From an uncultured Collinsella sp. (GTDB lineage: Bacteria; Actinomycetota; Coriobacteriia; Coriobacteriales; Coriobacteriaceae), in contig UQHS01000009.1 in assembly GCA_900540845.1 (NCBI GenBank), positions 1-64,000 of the forward strand: a DNA stretch of 64,000 nt, in the 5' to 3' direction. The translations under genes and the position numbers were made by a program. Within the stretch, counting starts at the first letter, position 1. Every line of letters begins with the position of its first letter. The notes under the pieces are model-generated. The model had not been told where the DNA came from. It made no database searches and saw only the letters and a list, made by a program, of their open reading frames with translations. Shown here piece by piece: positions 27,192 to 36,022 of the stretch.

Positions 27192-28559
27192 CTACACCCA
27201 GAACGACCAGCAATTTCTCGTTTGGGTGAGGATGCGCTGGATGTCCCATCGGCGGGCCGAGTTGTACGGGCTGTTGGGGTCGAAGACCTCGACCATGCCG
27301 CGGTCGTCGATGCTTTTCAAGACGATGTAATGGCCGACGGCGGTGAAGTCGCCGGGCAAAACGCTGCAGATCACGGGAGACCCGTTTGCGAGCGCCTGCG
27401 TGATGGCGTTGCGCGTGATGGGCAGGGCGGTGGAGTTCAGCCCGAGCATGGACGCGCCCGTGGTCATGAACGACCATTCCGTGGCGCCGGTTGGCGCGAA
27501 GTTGTTTTGGTCGGCGAAGGCGGCCATGTCGCCTGGGTCAAGATCGGTGCGTCCCGTGAGGTAGACATACACCATGGTAAGCGACGTGGGGCCGCAGGCG
27601 TTGTTCTCTACCGTGCCGCCCGCGTAGGGGAGCTGCGCCCAAGCGGGATCGGTTTGATAGAGGTGCGGCATGGTGCCCTGTTTCCATTCCGAGCGGGGAG
27701 TGGAAACAGGGTAGGCGCCAATGCCAAGCCTGAGTGGATTCACCTTTTGGGCCGCGAGGCGCTTCTTTTCTGCCACGGCCTCGGCTTGCGCCGCCTCTTC
27801 GGCGGCCCGCTGCTGGTTTGCGAAATGGATGGCGAACCCTCCGCCGCCAAGGAGCGCAATCGCTAGCACGATGACGATGACAGGGGTCCGCATCAGGCGT
27901 TCGAGCCAGCCTGAACGGGTGAAAATCCGGTTTGACCGCACATGGGTGTACGAGTTGCGGTGACGCGGGCGGCCGAGCGCGTATCTGTTGTTGCCCGAAG
28001 AGAGATTTCCGATCGTTCGGGGGCCCAGGTTGCTCGGGCGCGGTGAACAGCCGGTGCCTTGCGGGCGGCTCGTCGCACGTTGTCCGCGCTGCTCTACGCC
28101 TCGCGTCGCGCGCGCCGTTCCCGGCGAGCGGCGCCCTGAGCCCTGCGCGTCGCGCACCGAAATCCCGTCATGGCGTCTCGAGCTCCGAGCGCCGCGCATC
28201 GCATCGTGGTCATGGCGTCCGGTGCTCTGCATGGCGCGGTCTGCCCGCGCAGGATACGCCGATCCCGAGCCGCGCCGGCGCTCGTTGACGCCGAGGGGCA
28301 CCTGTCCGCCTTGGTGCCTGCGTCGGTCGGGCGCTTGCTCGCTGGCAAGGCGCGCGGACGCCTGAGGCCGATACGGCTGCTCAAGACTGCGTCCACGCTG
28401 GTCAAACCGTTGATTGGGATTGTTGTGGGCGTAAGGCCGCGACGACTGGCGCGCTTCTGGTCCAGGGGTTTCACGTGCTGTTGGGGAGTAGTTGCGATGC
28501 GCGGCGGAGGCGAGCTGAGCGGGCCGTCGGGGCGAATAGTCGCGTTTGCGGTTGTCCAT
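27192..28559 (-). CDS. Membrane-anchored C39-like cysteine peptidase with Arg-rich N-terminal region
   Basis: Of 455 residues, 1 to about 220 are Arg/Ser/Gln/Pro-rich, low in order and very basic. One membrane segment lies at about 223-243, a short Ala/Glu-rich stalk at 250-270, and a C39-like (papain-fold) domain at about 295-455. Catalytic residues fit: Cys322 in NNACGPTSL, His410 in AVGHYIVL and Asp427 in VFDPNS. The peptidase would face outside and the basic region the cytoplasm. Such domains are seen in secreted or surface peptidases. No bacteriocin transporter is adjacent. AGGAGG lies 4 nt before the ATG. Confidence 0.85.
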   Translation of the reverse strand: MDNRKRDYSPRRPAQLASAAHRNYSPTARETPGPEARQSSRPYAHNNPNQRFDQRGRSLEQPYRPQASARLASEQAPDRRRHQGGQVPLGVNERRRGSGSAYPARADRAMQSTGRHDHDAMRGARSSRRHDGISVRDAQGSGRRSPGTARATRGVEQRGQRATSRPQGTGCSPRPSNLGPRTIGNLSSGNNRYALGRPRHRNSYTHVRSNRIFTRSGWLERLMRTPVIVIVLAIALLGGGGFAIHFANQQRAAEEAAQAEAVAEKKRLAAQKVNPLRLGIGAYPVSTPRSEWKQGTMPHLYQTDPAWAQLPYAGGTVENNACGPTSLTMVYVYLTGRTDLDPGDMAAFADQNNFAPTGATEWSFMTTGASMLGLNSTALPITRNAITQALANGSPVICSVLPGDFTAVGHYIVLKSIDDRGMVEVFDPNSPYNSARRWDIQRILTQTRNCWSFWV

Positions 28560-28849
28560 CTTGCCTCCTCACGTGGGGCCGTACAGCGCAACGAGCACTA
28601 TTTTAGCAGTTGGGTACCGGGCGGGCAGCGGCCTGCGGAATGCCCCCGCCCGGCATGCGCCCATCGACCGCTCGTCTGAAATAAGCCCCCGCTCGTCTGC
28701 GGGTGACTTCCGCAAATCGAAGTGCACACAAAACGCGCGCCCGCAGGCAATATCCTCCAAGGCGTGGAAAAGGCGCGTGGAATGAAGCGCGCAGAGGGGT
28801 GGGCCCTGCCAAAGTGGCGAGGCCCAAAAACAAAGAAAGGAGGCATGCT
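28560..28849. promoter_or_regulatory. Divergent intergenic region, C39-like gene / APC permease gene
   Basis: The 290-bp gap holds no gene that I can support. A short hairpin cccgc-tcgtct-gcggg occurs near 28688-28703. AAAGGAGG at 28836-28843 decides the permease start. No consensus promoter was found. Confidence 0.3.
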
Positions 28850-30295
28850 ATGGCGGACACCAACGCACCTGCAGCAGAGCAGGGCGGTATGAAGAAGACG
28901 CTGTCGCTGTGGAACTTCTTTACCATCGGCTTCGGCGCCATCATCGGTACTGGTTGGGTTTTGCAGGTTGGCGACTGGATGGTCGTCGGCGGCGGCCCCG
29001 TCCCCGCTATGATCGCATTCCTCTTGGGCGCTATCGCTTTGGTGCCCATTGGAGCGGTGTTTGGCGAGCTTACGGCAGCCATTCCGGTTTCCGGCGGTAT
29101 CGTGGAGTACGTCGACCGCACCTTCGGTCGCACGGCATCCTACATCACCGGCTGGTTCCTCGCCCTGGGCAACGGCATCCTGTGCCCGTGGGAGGCCATC
29201 GCCATCTCCACACTCGTGTCTGACATGTTCGGCAGCCTGCCCGGTCTCGAGTGGCTCCGCGCCGTCAAGCTCTACACCATTCTCGGTGCAGATGTGTACC
29301 TGTTCCCGACGCTGATCGCGCTCGCCTTCGCCGGCTACGTGGTCTTCCTGAACTTCCGCGGTGCCAGCTCCGCGGCCAAGCTCCAGGCCTTCCTCACCAA
29401 GGCCCTGCTCTGCGGCATGCTGCTCGCCATGGGCGTGTCCATCGTGACCGGTTCCCCCAGCAACGCCATGCCCGTCTTCTCACAGGTCTCCGGTGCCGGT
29501 GGCGGTGTTGCCGCGACCGAGTCCACGAACCTGCTCGCCGGTATCGTGTCCGTCTTGGTTCTGACCCCGTTCTTCTACGCGGGCTTCGACACCATCCCTC
29601 AGCAGGCTGAGGAGGCCGCCGAGGGTCTGAACTGGAACAAGTTCGGCAAGATCATCACCTTGGCCCTCCTGGCCGCCGGTGGCTTCTACATGGTCTGCAT
29701 CTACTCCTTCGGCACCATCCTTCCCTGGGACGAGTTCGTCTCCCAGCCGGTGCCCGCGCTCGCCTGCCTGAAGAACATCAACATGATCCTGTACGTGGCC
29801 ATGCTCATCATCGCCACCCTCGGGCCCATGGGACCGATGAACTCCTTCTACGGCGCCACGAGCCGCATCATGCTCGCCATGGGCCGCAAGGGCCAGCTGC
29901 CCGAGCAGTTCGCTGAGGTCGACGAGAAGTCCGGCGCCCCCAAGCTCGCTTGCGTGGTCCTCGCCGTCATCACCATCGTCGGTCCGTTCCTGGGCAAGAA
30001 TATGCTCATCCCGCTGACCAATGTCTCCGCTCTGGCGTTCATCTTCTCCTGCACCATGGTTGCCCTTGCGTGCCTGAAGATGCGCTACACCGAGCCCGAC
30101 CTGCCTCGTCCCTACAAGGTCCCCGGCGGCAAGTTCGGTATCTTCCTGGCCATCCTCGCCGGTGCCATCATCATCGGCCTGCTGGTCCTGCCCTTCAGCC
30201 CGGCCTCCCTCAACATGGTTGAGTGGTCGATCGTGATCGGCTGGCTCGTCGTTGGCCTCATCCTCATGTTCGTCACCAAGGCTCGCGCCAAGTAA
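28850..30295 (+). CDS. APC-family amino acid permease
   Basis: The ATG at 28850 is 6-7 nt after AAAGGAGG; 481 residues follow. About 12 membrane segments are seen, with the helix-1 motif FTIGFGAIIGTGWV, typical of amino acid-polyamine-organocation transporters. The cytoplasmic loop GATSRIMLAMGRKGQLPEQF after helix 8 is also typical. It lies 176 bp upstream of the amidohydrolase gene with a hairpin between. It may import the substrate of that enzyme or take up its amino acid product. The specific substrate cannot be read from the sequence. Confidence 0.9.
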   Translation: MADTNAPAAEQGGMKKTLSLWNFFTIGFGAIIGTGWVLQVGDWMVVGGGPVPAMIAFLLGAIALVPIGAVFGELTAAIPVSGGIVEYVDRTFGRTASYITGWFLALGNGILCPWEAIAISTLVSDMFGSLPGLEWLRAVKLYTILGADVYLFPTLIALAFAGYVVFLNFRGASSAAKLQAFLTKALLCGMLLAMGVSIVTGSPSNAMPVFSQVSGAGGGVAATESTNLLAGIVSVLVLTPFFYAGFDTIPQQAEEAAEGLNWNKFGKIITLALLAAGGFYMVCIYSFGTILPWDEFVSQPVPALACLKNINMILYVAMLIIATLGPMGPMNSFYGATSRIMLAMGRKGQLPEQFAEVDEKSGAPKLACVVLAVITIVGPFLGKNMLIPLTNVSALAFIFSCTMVALACLKMRYTEPDLPRPYKVPGGKFGIFLAILAGAIIIGLLVLPFSPASLNMVEWSIVIGWLVVGLILMFVTKARAK

Positions 30296-30307
30296 CGAAT
30301 CACCCAC

Positions 30308-30343
30308 AAGCGGCGGGTGGGAAACACGACGCACCCGCCGCTT
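30308..30343 (+). terminator. Hairpin between permease and amidohydrolase genes
   Basis: A perfect 12-bp stem (aagcggcgggtg at 30308-30319 with cacccgccgctt at 30332-30343) follows the permease stop by 13 nt. It is followed by cctctcg, not a T-tract. Confidence 0.65.
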
Positions 30344-30471
30344 CCTCTCGAGCGCGAGCCCAGCGCAGGCGCCCGACCTCTTCTCTCTTGTGGCATTGCC
30401 CGGCCGCACACGTACCCCGTGCGGCCGGGAGGCCAATAGCCAATCCAAAAGTTCCAATAAGGAGGAACGTC

Positions 30472-31749
30472 ATGGGTAAGAAGTATGCAATCGTTGGAGG
30501 AAAGCTCATCGACGGTACCGGCGCCGAGCCGGTCGAGAACTCGCTCGTTCTCGTCGACGAGAACGGCAAGATCGAGTATGCCGGTGCCCACCAGGACACC
30601 CCTGAGGGCTACGAGGTCATCGACGCCGCCGGCAAGACCGTCATGCCCGGCCTCATCGACACCCACCTGCACTTCTCCGGCAACCTCACCGACGACGACA
30701 CCGACTGGGTCATGCAGCCGCTGCTCGAGAAGCAGGCCGTCGCCGTCAAGCAGGCCTACGACTGCCTCACCCACGGTCTGACCACTGTGTGCGAGATCGG
30801 CCGCTTTGGCATCCAGGTCCGCGACTGCATCGAGAAGGGCGTCTTCAAGGGCCCGCGCGTTCTCGCCACCGGCCTGGGCTTCTGCCGCGTCGCTGGCCAT
30901 GGCGACTCGCACCACTGCAGCCAGCTCGAGAACAAGAACTCCCACCCGTGGGGTGACCAGGTCGACGGCCCGTGGGATCTGCGCAAGGCCGTTCGCCGTC
31001 GTCTGCGTGAGAACCCCGACGCCATCAAGATCTGGGCTACCGGCGGTGGCATCTGGCGCTGGGACTCCGGTCGCGACCAGCACTACTGCTCCGAGGAGAT
31101 CCAGGCCGTGGTCGAAGAGGCCAAGATGGTCGGCATTCCGGTGTGGAGCCACTGCTACAACAACCACGCCGCCGCGTACGACTCCGTCCGCTTCGGCTGC
31201 GAGCAGCTGATCCACGGCTTCGACATCGACGAGCGCACCATGGATCTCATGGCTGAGCAGGGCACCTTCTTCACCCCGACGATTGCCTTCCTGCCCACCT
31301 GGTACTCCACCTATCCGCCGGTCTACGTGCCCGAGCTGCACGACAAGTACGAGGGCACCCTCGTCGAGAAGGAACTCCAGCGCAACTATGACTGCCTGCG
31401 CGAGGCCAAGAAGCGCGGCGTCGTGATGACCATCGGCTCCGACTCCTTCTCCTTCGTCACTCCTTACGGCACCTGCTCCATCGAGGAGATGTACGAGTTC
31501 GTGGACAAGATCGGCTTCACCCCGGTCGAGACCATCACCTGCGCCACCCTGAATGGTGCCAAGATGTGCCACATCGAGGACGAGACCGGTTCTCTCGAGG
31601 CCGGCAAGTGCGCCGACCTGCTCGTGGTCAACGGCGACGTTGCCGCCGACATCCACACTCTCAACGTTGACAACATGGACGTTATCATGAAGGACGGCTG
31701 GATCGTCGATCCTGGCACCTTCGGTGAGGGCAACAAGTACTCCGAGTAA
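30472..31749 (+). CDS. Metal-dependent amidohydrolase (imidazolonepropionase/prolidase-like)
   Basis: The ATG at 30472 has AAGGAGG 5-7 nt upstream; 425 residues. A TIM-barrel amidohydrolase is indicated by a short N-terminal beta segment, PGLIDTHLHF (first metal ligands), a KIWATGGG strand, PVWSHCYN and LIHGFDID (His ligands), and GSDSF (Asp ligand). The C-terminal SLEAGKCADLLVVNGD segment closes the beta sandwich. Relatives include imidazolonepropionase-like enzymes and Xaa-Pro/Xaa-Arg dipeptidases. The exact substrate is unknown. The upstream APC permease suggests an amino-acid-derived or dipeptide substrate. Codon use is strongly biased. Confidence 0.9.
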   Translation: MGKKYAIVGGKLIDGTGAEPVENSLVLVDENGKIEYAGAHQDTPEGYEVIDAAGKTVMPGLIDTHLHFSGNLTDDDTDWVMQPLLEKQAVAVKQAYDCLTHGLTTVCEIGRFGIQVRDCIEKGVFKGPRVLATGLGFCRVAGHGDSHHCSQLENKNSHPWGDQVDGPWDLRKAVRRRLRENPDAIKIWATGGGIWRWDSGRDQHYCSEEIQAVVEEAKMVGIPVWSHCYNNHAAAYDSVRFGCEQLIHGFDIDERTMDLMAEQGTFFTPTIAFLPTWYSTYPPVYVPELHDKYEGTLVEKELQRNYDCLREAKKRGVVMTIGSDSFSFVTPYGTCSIEEMYEFVDKIGFTPVETITCATLNGAKMCHIEDETGSLEAGKCADLLVVNGDVAADIHTLNVDNMDVIMKDGWIVDPGTFGEGNKYSE

Positions 31750-31764
31750 CGGAGCACTCCCATC

Positions 31765-31842
31765 GGGACTCCCCGGACCTTATCCTTGCGCTCAGCTTCG
31801 CTGCGCTCAGAAGTCGCGCAAAGATAAGGTCCGGGGAGTCCC
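31765..31842. repeat. Very long perfect inverted repeat after the amidohydrolase gene
   Basis: The 20-nt arm at 31765-31784 is perfectly matched at 31823-31842. Pairing continues inward with one mismatch (ttgcgc / gcgcaa), and the loop region contains two gcgctcag repeats. The whole 78-nt unit can fold into one rod. It lacks a T-tract and is more like a REP element than a standard terminator. Confidence 0.8.
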
Positions 31843-31934
31843 TGCGTTTACCCGTCGCAGGGTCGGGCGGCTGCGTGGGTGGAGATAATCGGGCCGCGGG
31901 CGACCAAGTTCTGTAAGATGATGAGGTGTTGTGG

Positions 31935-33404
31935 ATGGCGCGGGCGAAGAGGGGTCGCATGCAAAAGCCGTTTGAGCGGACAAACCAGACCAAGTTTTTC
32001 CGAATGGCCCAGAAGTGGGCGCTGCGCGGCTTGATGCTCTGCGTTCCGATGCTGCTCATCTTGCTGGGGCTCGAGTTCGTTGCCAACCCGAACCCGGTGC
32101 CAGCCGTCATCACCATCGCCGGCCTCGTGCTACTGTGCTTCTTTTTCGCCTATGTGTTCGTCGCCCCCGACGATTTCTCGCTTTCGGCAACCGACCGCAC
32201 GCTGGGCATCGCGAGCAAGATCTTCGCGTACACGCGTCACGGACTCACCCCCGAGGCGACGCTCGGCGCCTGCCAGATCATCTTGCCCGAGACGCTCGCC
32301 TCGGCCATCTGCGTGACCGACGGCGAAGCCGTGGTGGCGAGCTGGGGCGAGGATTCGGACAGGTGCCCCGTCGGAACGCCCGTCGTGCTGCCGAGCACCC
32401 TGCGCGCGCTCCAGGACAAGCAGATGGAGATCTTCGCGCGCGAGACCCCCGAGCCGGGCGAGCCGCGGTTTTTCCCGCGCCTTCACGCGGGTATTGCCGC
32501 TCCGCTCATCGTGCGCGACCGCTGCATGGGCACCCTTGAGCTCTACTATCCTCGCTACAGCGATATCGACGCGCGGCAAACGGCGCTCGCCAAGGGCTTT
32601 GCCGAGCTCATCTCCACGCAGCTCGCGAGCTTTGAACTCGAGCGACAGGAGGATGTGAGCGCCCGAATGGAGTTGCGCGCCCTGCAGTCTCAGGTCGATC
32701 CGCACTTCTTGTTCAACACCATCGGCACCATTGTGTCGCTCGTGCGCACCGAGCCCGAGAAGGCCCGATCGCTGCTCATCGACTTCTCGAATTACTACCG
32801 CCAGACGCTATCGAACTCCGACGCGCTCACCACGCTGCAAAACGAGCTTGGCCAGGGTGTGCGTTACATCAACCTCATGCAGGCGCGCTATGGCGAAGGC
32901 AAGCTCAAGCTTAAGGTCAAGTTCGATCCCGCCACGCTCGACAGTCTCGTGCCCCCGTTCATTCTCCAACCGCTGCTGGAGAACTGCATCAAGCATGCGA
33001 TGCGCGAGACGGAGCCGCTGTCCATCGTCCTGTCGTCGATTGAGACCGACGACGGCATCGCGATCATCGTGGAAGACGACGGCATCGGCATGAACGAGGA
33101 GACGGCGAAGCACCTCTTTGACCAAAAGCGCGTGGCCGCCGAGGATTCGGTGGCTTCGAGCGGGATGGGCCAAAACGGCGACGCGGCACGGCTGCGCGAT
33201 GCGCCCACCACGGCGGATGGCTCGCTCAAGCGTGGCGGCGGCCTGGCGCTGGCCAATGTTCTCATGCGCATTCACTTCTTCTTTGGCGACGAGTCGGGTA
33301 TCCGCGTGGAGTCGCAGGAGGGCGTGGGGACGCGCATCGTGGTCGAGCTGGTGGGTGAGCCGCACGAGCCAGAAGGGGGCGTGGTACTACCCTCCGCTCA
33401 ATGA
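31935..33404 (+). CDS. LytS-type sensor histidine kinase
   Basis: With the ATG at 31935 (GAGG 8 nt upstream) the protein has 489 residues; an ATG at 31959 with AAGAGGGG close upstream is also plausible. Two N-terminal membrane segments are followed by a GAF-like region (about 85-230), then a His_kinase domain with phospho-acceptor His257 in SQVDPHFLFNTI. The ATPase N-box is PPFILQPLLENCIKHA and the G-box VEDDGIGM. It is a member of the LytS/YehU group. The cognate regulator gene is 334 bp downstream. The signal is unknown; the short membrane part suggests intramembrane or cytoplasmic sensing. Confidence 0.92.
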   Translation: MARAKRGRMQKPFERTNQTKFFRMAQKWALRGLMLCVPMLLILLGLEFVANPNPVPAVITIAGLVLLCFFFAYVFVAPDDFSLSATDRTLGIASKIFAYTRHGLTPEATLGACQIILPETLASAICVTDGEAVVASWGEDSDRCPVGTPVVLPSTLRALQDKQMEIFARETPEPGEPRFFPRLHAGIAAPLIVRDRCMGTLELYYPRYSDIDARQTALAKGFAELISTQLASFELERQEDVSARMELRALQSQVDPHFLFNTIGTIVSLVRTEPEKARSLLIDFSNYYRQTLSNSDALTTLQNELGQGVRYINLMQARYGEGKLKLKVKFDPATLDSLVPPFILQPLLENCIKHAMRETEPLSIVLSSIETDDGIAIIVEDDGIGMNEETAKHLFDQKRVAAEDSVASSGMGQNGDAARLRDAPTTADGSLKRGGGLALANVLMRIHFFFGDESGIRVESQEGVGTRIVVELVGEPHEPEGGVVLPSAQ

Positions 33405-33416
33405 CCTTGAGGGGAG

Positions 33417-33556
33417 AAACTTTCGGATTTGGGAAGCAATATCAGCGATTGCGGAGTAGAGACGTAAAATCCCTGAAGTTTTCCCAGTTGGAAATTGGTT
33501 AAAACCTACGGCTACTCGGCAAGGATGTAAATTGCTTCCCAAATCCAAAAGTTTGT
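33417..33556. repeat. 140-bp element with 24-bp terminal inverted repeats
   Basis: The arm at 33417-33440 matches the reverse complement of 33533-33556 at 23 of 24 positions. The inner part has further dyads (gtttt...aaaac; ccagttggaaattgg) and is A/T-richer than the flanks. No target duplication is evident. It sits between the sensor kinase and response regulator genes. It looks like a MITE or a large folded RNA. Confidence 0.7.
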
Positions 33557-33617
33557 GAACGGAATCGTTTTTTGAGGCGTTTAGAGGGGGCGATTGGTGC
33601 GTTTGGGGGTTTGAGGA

Positions 33618-33658
33618 GATCGGTTCAAGCGCGCTCGATGGCTTCGAGCGGATCGGTT
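33618..33658. promoter_or_regulatory. Paired gatcggtt direct repeats upstream of the response regulator gene
   Basis: Identical 8-mers at 33618-33625 and 33651-33658 are 33 bp apart (about three helical turns), 80-120 bp before the LytTR gene. LytTR proteins bind paired direct repeats, so autoregulation is possible. This is weak evidence. Confidence 0.3.
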
Positions 33659-33738
33659 GGAGTCGCGATGTCGATGGGGCTGCGCTAGACTCATAGGGTT
33701 GGACCGGAGGATGGTCCGCAGGGGTAAGGAGAGGACGC

Positions 33739-34479
33739 ATGGCTGGGCAAAACTGGCGCGTGTTGATCGTGGATGACGAGCCGCCGATTCGCGCGGAGCT
33801 CAACTACCTGCTCAAGCAGGATGCCCGTGTGGCGGAAGTGGAAGAGGCGGGCGGCGCGACGGAGGCGGTCGAGAAGATTCTCTCGTTCCGACCCGACGTG
33901 CTCTTTTTGGACATCCAGATGCCGGGAACGAGCGGCGTGCAGCTCGCGGACAATCTGCACGGCCTCAAGCACCCGCCCGCAATCGTGTTCGTGACGGCGT
34001 TTTCCGAGTATGCTGCGGAGGCCTTTGAGCTTGACGCGACGGACTATGTGCTCAAGCCGGTCGAGCAGGCGCGCTTGGAGAAAGCGCTGGACAAGGTCGA
34101 GGCGACGATGGCCGCTCGGAAGCCCGTGGAGGCGGCCGAGCCCGTTCGCCGCATTCAGGGCGAGCGAAACGGCAAGCGCTCCTACATCCCCGTGAGCGAG
34201 ATCGCCTACATCGAGGCCAAGGCGGATTATTCCGCCGCGTATACCCAGACGGGGAGCTACCTGGTGAGCGATTCGATCTCGGTGCTCGAGCGCCGATTGG
34301 CCTCCGAGGGCTTTTTGCGCGTGCACCGGAGCTTTTTGGTGAACATCGACGACGTGCGCGATATCGAGGTGCTCAAGCCCAGCGGCCTCATCCAGCTCAC
34401 GATGGAGCGCACGGGGGCGTGCGTGCCGGTGAGCCGTCGGCGTGCCGCTGGGGTGAAGAAGCAACTAGGGCTGGCGTAG
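33739..34479 (+). CDS. LytTR-family response regulator
   Basis: This 246-residue protein has a receiver domain at residues 1-120 (VDDEPPIR; phospho-acceptor Asp58 in LFLDIQMPG; Thr in VTAFSEYA; Lys in DYVLKPV) and a LytTR DNA-binding domain at about 140-243 (IAYIEAKADYS, FLRVHRSFLVN). It pairs with the LytS-type kinase upstream. Targets of such systems are often murein hydrolase, transport or autolysis genes. None is adjacent here except the oppositely oriented phospholipase C-like gene. AAGGAGAGGA lies before the ATG. Confidence 0.95.
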   Translation: MAGQNWRVLIVDDEPPIRAELNYLLKQDARVAEVEEAGGATEAVEKILSFRPDVLFLDIQMPGTSGVQLADNLHGLKHPPAIVFVTAFSEYAAEAFELDATDYVLKPVEQARLEKALDKVEATMAARKPVEAAEPVRRIQGERNGKRSYIPVSEIAYIEAKADYSAAYTQTGSYLVSDSISVLERRLASEGFLRVHRSFLVNIDDVRDIEVLKPSGLIQLTMERTGACVPVSRRRAAGVKKQLGLA

Positions 34480-34527
34480 CGCCCGCCCGCGCCTCGAGGG
34501 GGCTTTGGCGAGCGCGATCCTGCTTGC

Positions 34528-35472
34528 CTATTCCTCGCGGTCGAACTCCTCGGTGGCGTCGAGCGGGCGCCCTGAGTAGTTGACGTGGCGCGTGACGTTT
34601 GCCATGTCGTCCGTCTCGATGAAGCGCGCGGCGGTCTGAGCGTAGTCTCCGAGCGCCCGGTTGAAGACATCGGGGAAGCTCTCCGTGTGCTCGGTCTGGT
34701 CAAACGGGTTGACCCAAACCTTGTAATACAAGTTGCCGCACGCTGTCGGGACCTCGGTGGCGACGCGGTGGGCAAGCGCCTGGAGCAGCGAGTAGTCCTT
34801 CACGAGGCCCTCGAGTTTCGCGATGGCGTTGGAGCGCATGGAGCCTGCGGGCTCGATGAGCCGATATACGAGCTGCATGTCGGCCACGGCGCCGCCGTAT
34901 TCATTGGCGGTGATGTCCACGCCGTAGACGCGTTTGGCCATGAAACTCATGAGCGCGCCCGCCACCTTGTCGATGCGGGCGTTGCTTGCGAGCTCGCCCG
35001 CAGGCGGGAACTCGGCAACCGTCGCGCCATCGCGCTTGAGCTGCAGCATCACGAGGTCAAGATCGCTTTCGAGTACGGCGTGCACCTGGCTGCCCGCCCC
35101 CGTGAGGTCGGGGTCGGCCTCTTGGATGCCCCACTGCTGGGCATAGACGAACGGATGGGCGTTGCGGTCGAGCACGTAGTGGGACAGCATGCCGAGTGCC
35201 CAGGCGCGCCCGACGCCGGCATCTGCGGGCAAGAGGTGCGAAACGCCGCTGCGAAACGCGGCGAACTGCGCCGACATGCGGCTGCGATGCATGACTCGGG
35301 CGAGCTCCATGCAGGAATTCATCTGCGGCGTGCGAAAGCGGAAGAAAAACGGATCGGGGCCTTGGTTGGCCAGCAAAAACGCGGTGCGCTCGTCGTCGGT
35401 GGCGATGATCCCCTCGGGCAGGCGCTCGATGCTTTCTTCGCCGAACAGGCGGTGGGTGATCAATGCGGGCAT
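34528..35472 (-). CDS. Zinc-dependent phospholipase C-like protein
   Basis: This 314-residue protein has the N-terminal pattern ALITHRLFGEE, LLANQGPDPFFF and LGMLSHYVLDRNAHPFV. These hold His/Asp residues in the order seen in the zinc-dependent phospholipase C domain (PF00882-type). No signal peptide is evident, so it may be cytoplasmic and not a secreted toxin. Many bacterial members are uncharacterised. AAGGAG stands 5-6 nt before the ATG. It is convergent with the response regulator gene (48 bp gap). Confidence 0.82.
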   Translation of the reverse strand: MPALITHRLFGEESIERLPEGIIATDDERTAFLLANQGPDPFFFRFRTPQMNSCMELARVMHRSRMSAQFAAFRSGVSHLLPADAGVGRAWALGMLSHYVLDRNAHPFVYAQQWGIQEADPDLTGAGSQVHAVLESDLDLVMLQLKRDGATVAEFPPAGELASNARIDKVAGALMSFMAKRVYGVDITANEYGGAVADMQLVYRLIEPAGSMRSNAIAKLEGLVKDYSLLQALAHRVATEVPTACGNLYYKVWVNPFDQTEHTESFPDVFNRALGDYAQTAARFIETDDMANVTRHVNYSGRPLDATEEFDREE

Positions 35473-35573
35473 GAGGGCTCCTTTTCAAAAAAAGCAACGT
35501 CTGTCGCTCATTATTCCCAGCCTGCAGCAGTTATCTCAGATGAATTTCATCAGCGGTCCAACGCCGTGGGGCG

Positions 35574-35741
35574 ATGCTGTGCGGCATGGCGGCCACCGCT
35601 GCCCTTGCCGCATCGGGCGCCCTTGCGGGCTGCGGGGCCTCGGGCTCAGGTGCGCCTGCCGGCTCCGACACCACGGCGGCCCCGGGCTCAAAGGTCGCCG
35701 CCATCCAGGCGCGCGGCGTCCTCAATGCCGGAGTCAAGAAC
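35574..35741 (+). pseudogene. 5' part of an interrupted amino-acid solute-binding lipoprotein gene
   Basis: The frame gives a hydrophobic signal with lipobox LAGCG, a Ser/Gly/Ala linker and the mature start RGVLNAGVKN, typical of polar amino-acid ABC binding proteins. The frame then enters unrelated low-GC sequence. The missing continuation (DVPGYGYYDP...) is found at 38395. An in-frame TGA at 35541 removes the normal N-terminal start. An arginine pair in the preceding codons (QRRGAM) suggests that a short piece of the signal was lost to a frameshift. Not functional. Confidence 0.8.
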
Positions 35742-35848
35742 ATTTCGTCGCCTACTTTCTTGCGGCTCTCCTTGCATCCCTCACGCGCTGCCTTTATCGC
35801 TGCCCCAAAAGCCTTAAAGTCGTATCGTGGTACTGGTCTTTTTGCCAT
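35742..35848 (-). pseudogene. XRE-family regulator, N-terminal fragment
   Basis: Reading leftward from an ATG at 35848, about 35 residues (start MAKRPVPRYDFKAFGAAIKA, up to KKVGDEM) match the beginning of the HTH regulators of Tn916/Tn1549-like elements. Similarity stops at the left junction, within the first helices of the HTH. It is therefore truncated and presumably inactive. Its promoter region is shared with the divergent cargo promoter. Confidence 0.7.
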
Positions 35849-35942
35849 AGTTATTCACCCTATTACATTATACTGTTCCCCTTTCTTCTTGGATATGTCT
35901 ACGTAGTTCTATCAGTTAGCCAAAATAATTCATATATATATG

Positions 35943-35970
35943 TTGACAACAAGCTGCTTTTGTATATAAT
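35943..35970 (+). promoter_or_regulatory. Consensus sigma-A promoter of the cargo genes
   Basis: TTGACA at 35943-35948 and TATAAT at 35965-35970 are both perfect consensus hexamers with a 16-nt spacer. The surroundings are A/T-rich. This should be a strong constitutive start, so control must come from the leader downstream. Confidence 0.9.
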
Positions 35971-35995
35971 ATTTTATAAAAGGGGGGGAATGTTT

Positions 35996-36022
35996 ATGTT
36001 ACATAGCATGCGTATTCGATAA
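35996..36022 (+). CDS. Short leader peptide MLHSMRIR
   Basis: The ATG at 35996 is 7-8 nt after a GGGGGGG ribosome site and encodes eight residues before TAA. An ATG at 35990 would add two residues. It lies between a consensus promoter and a terminator hairpin, the arrangement of attenuation leaders before ribosome-targeting resistance genes such as tet(M)-type genes. Ribosome stalling here would change folding of the downstream RNA. Confidence 0.65.
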   Translation: MLHSMRIR

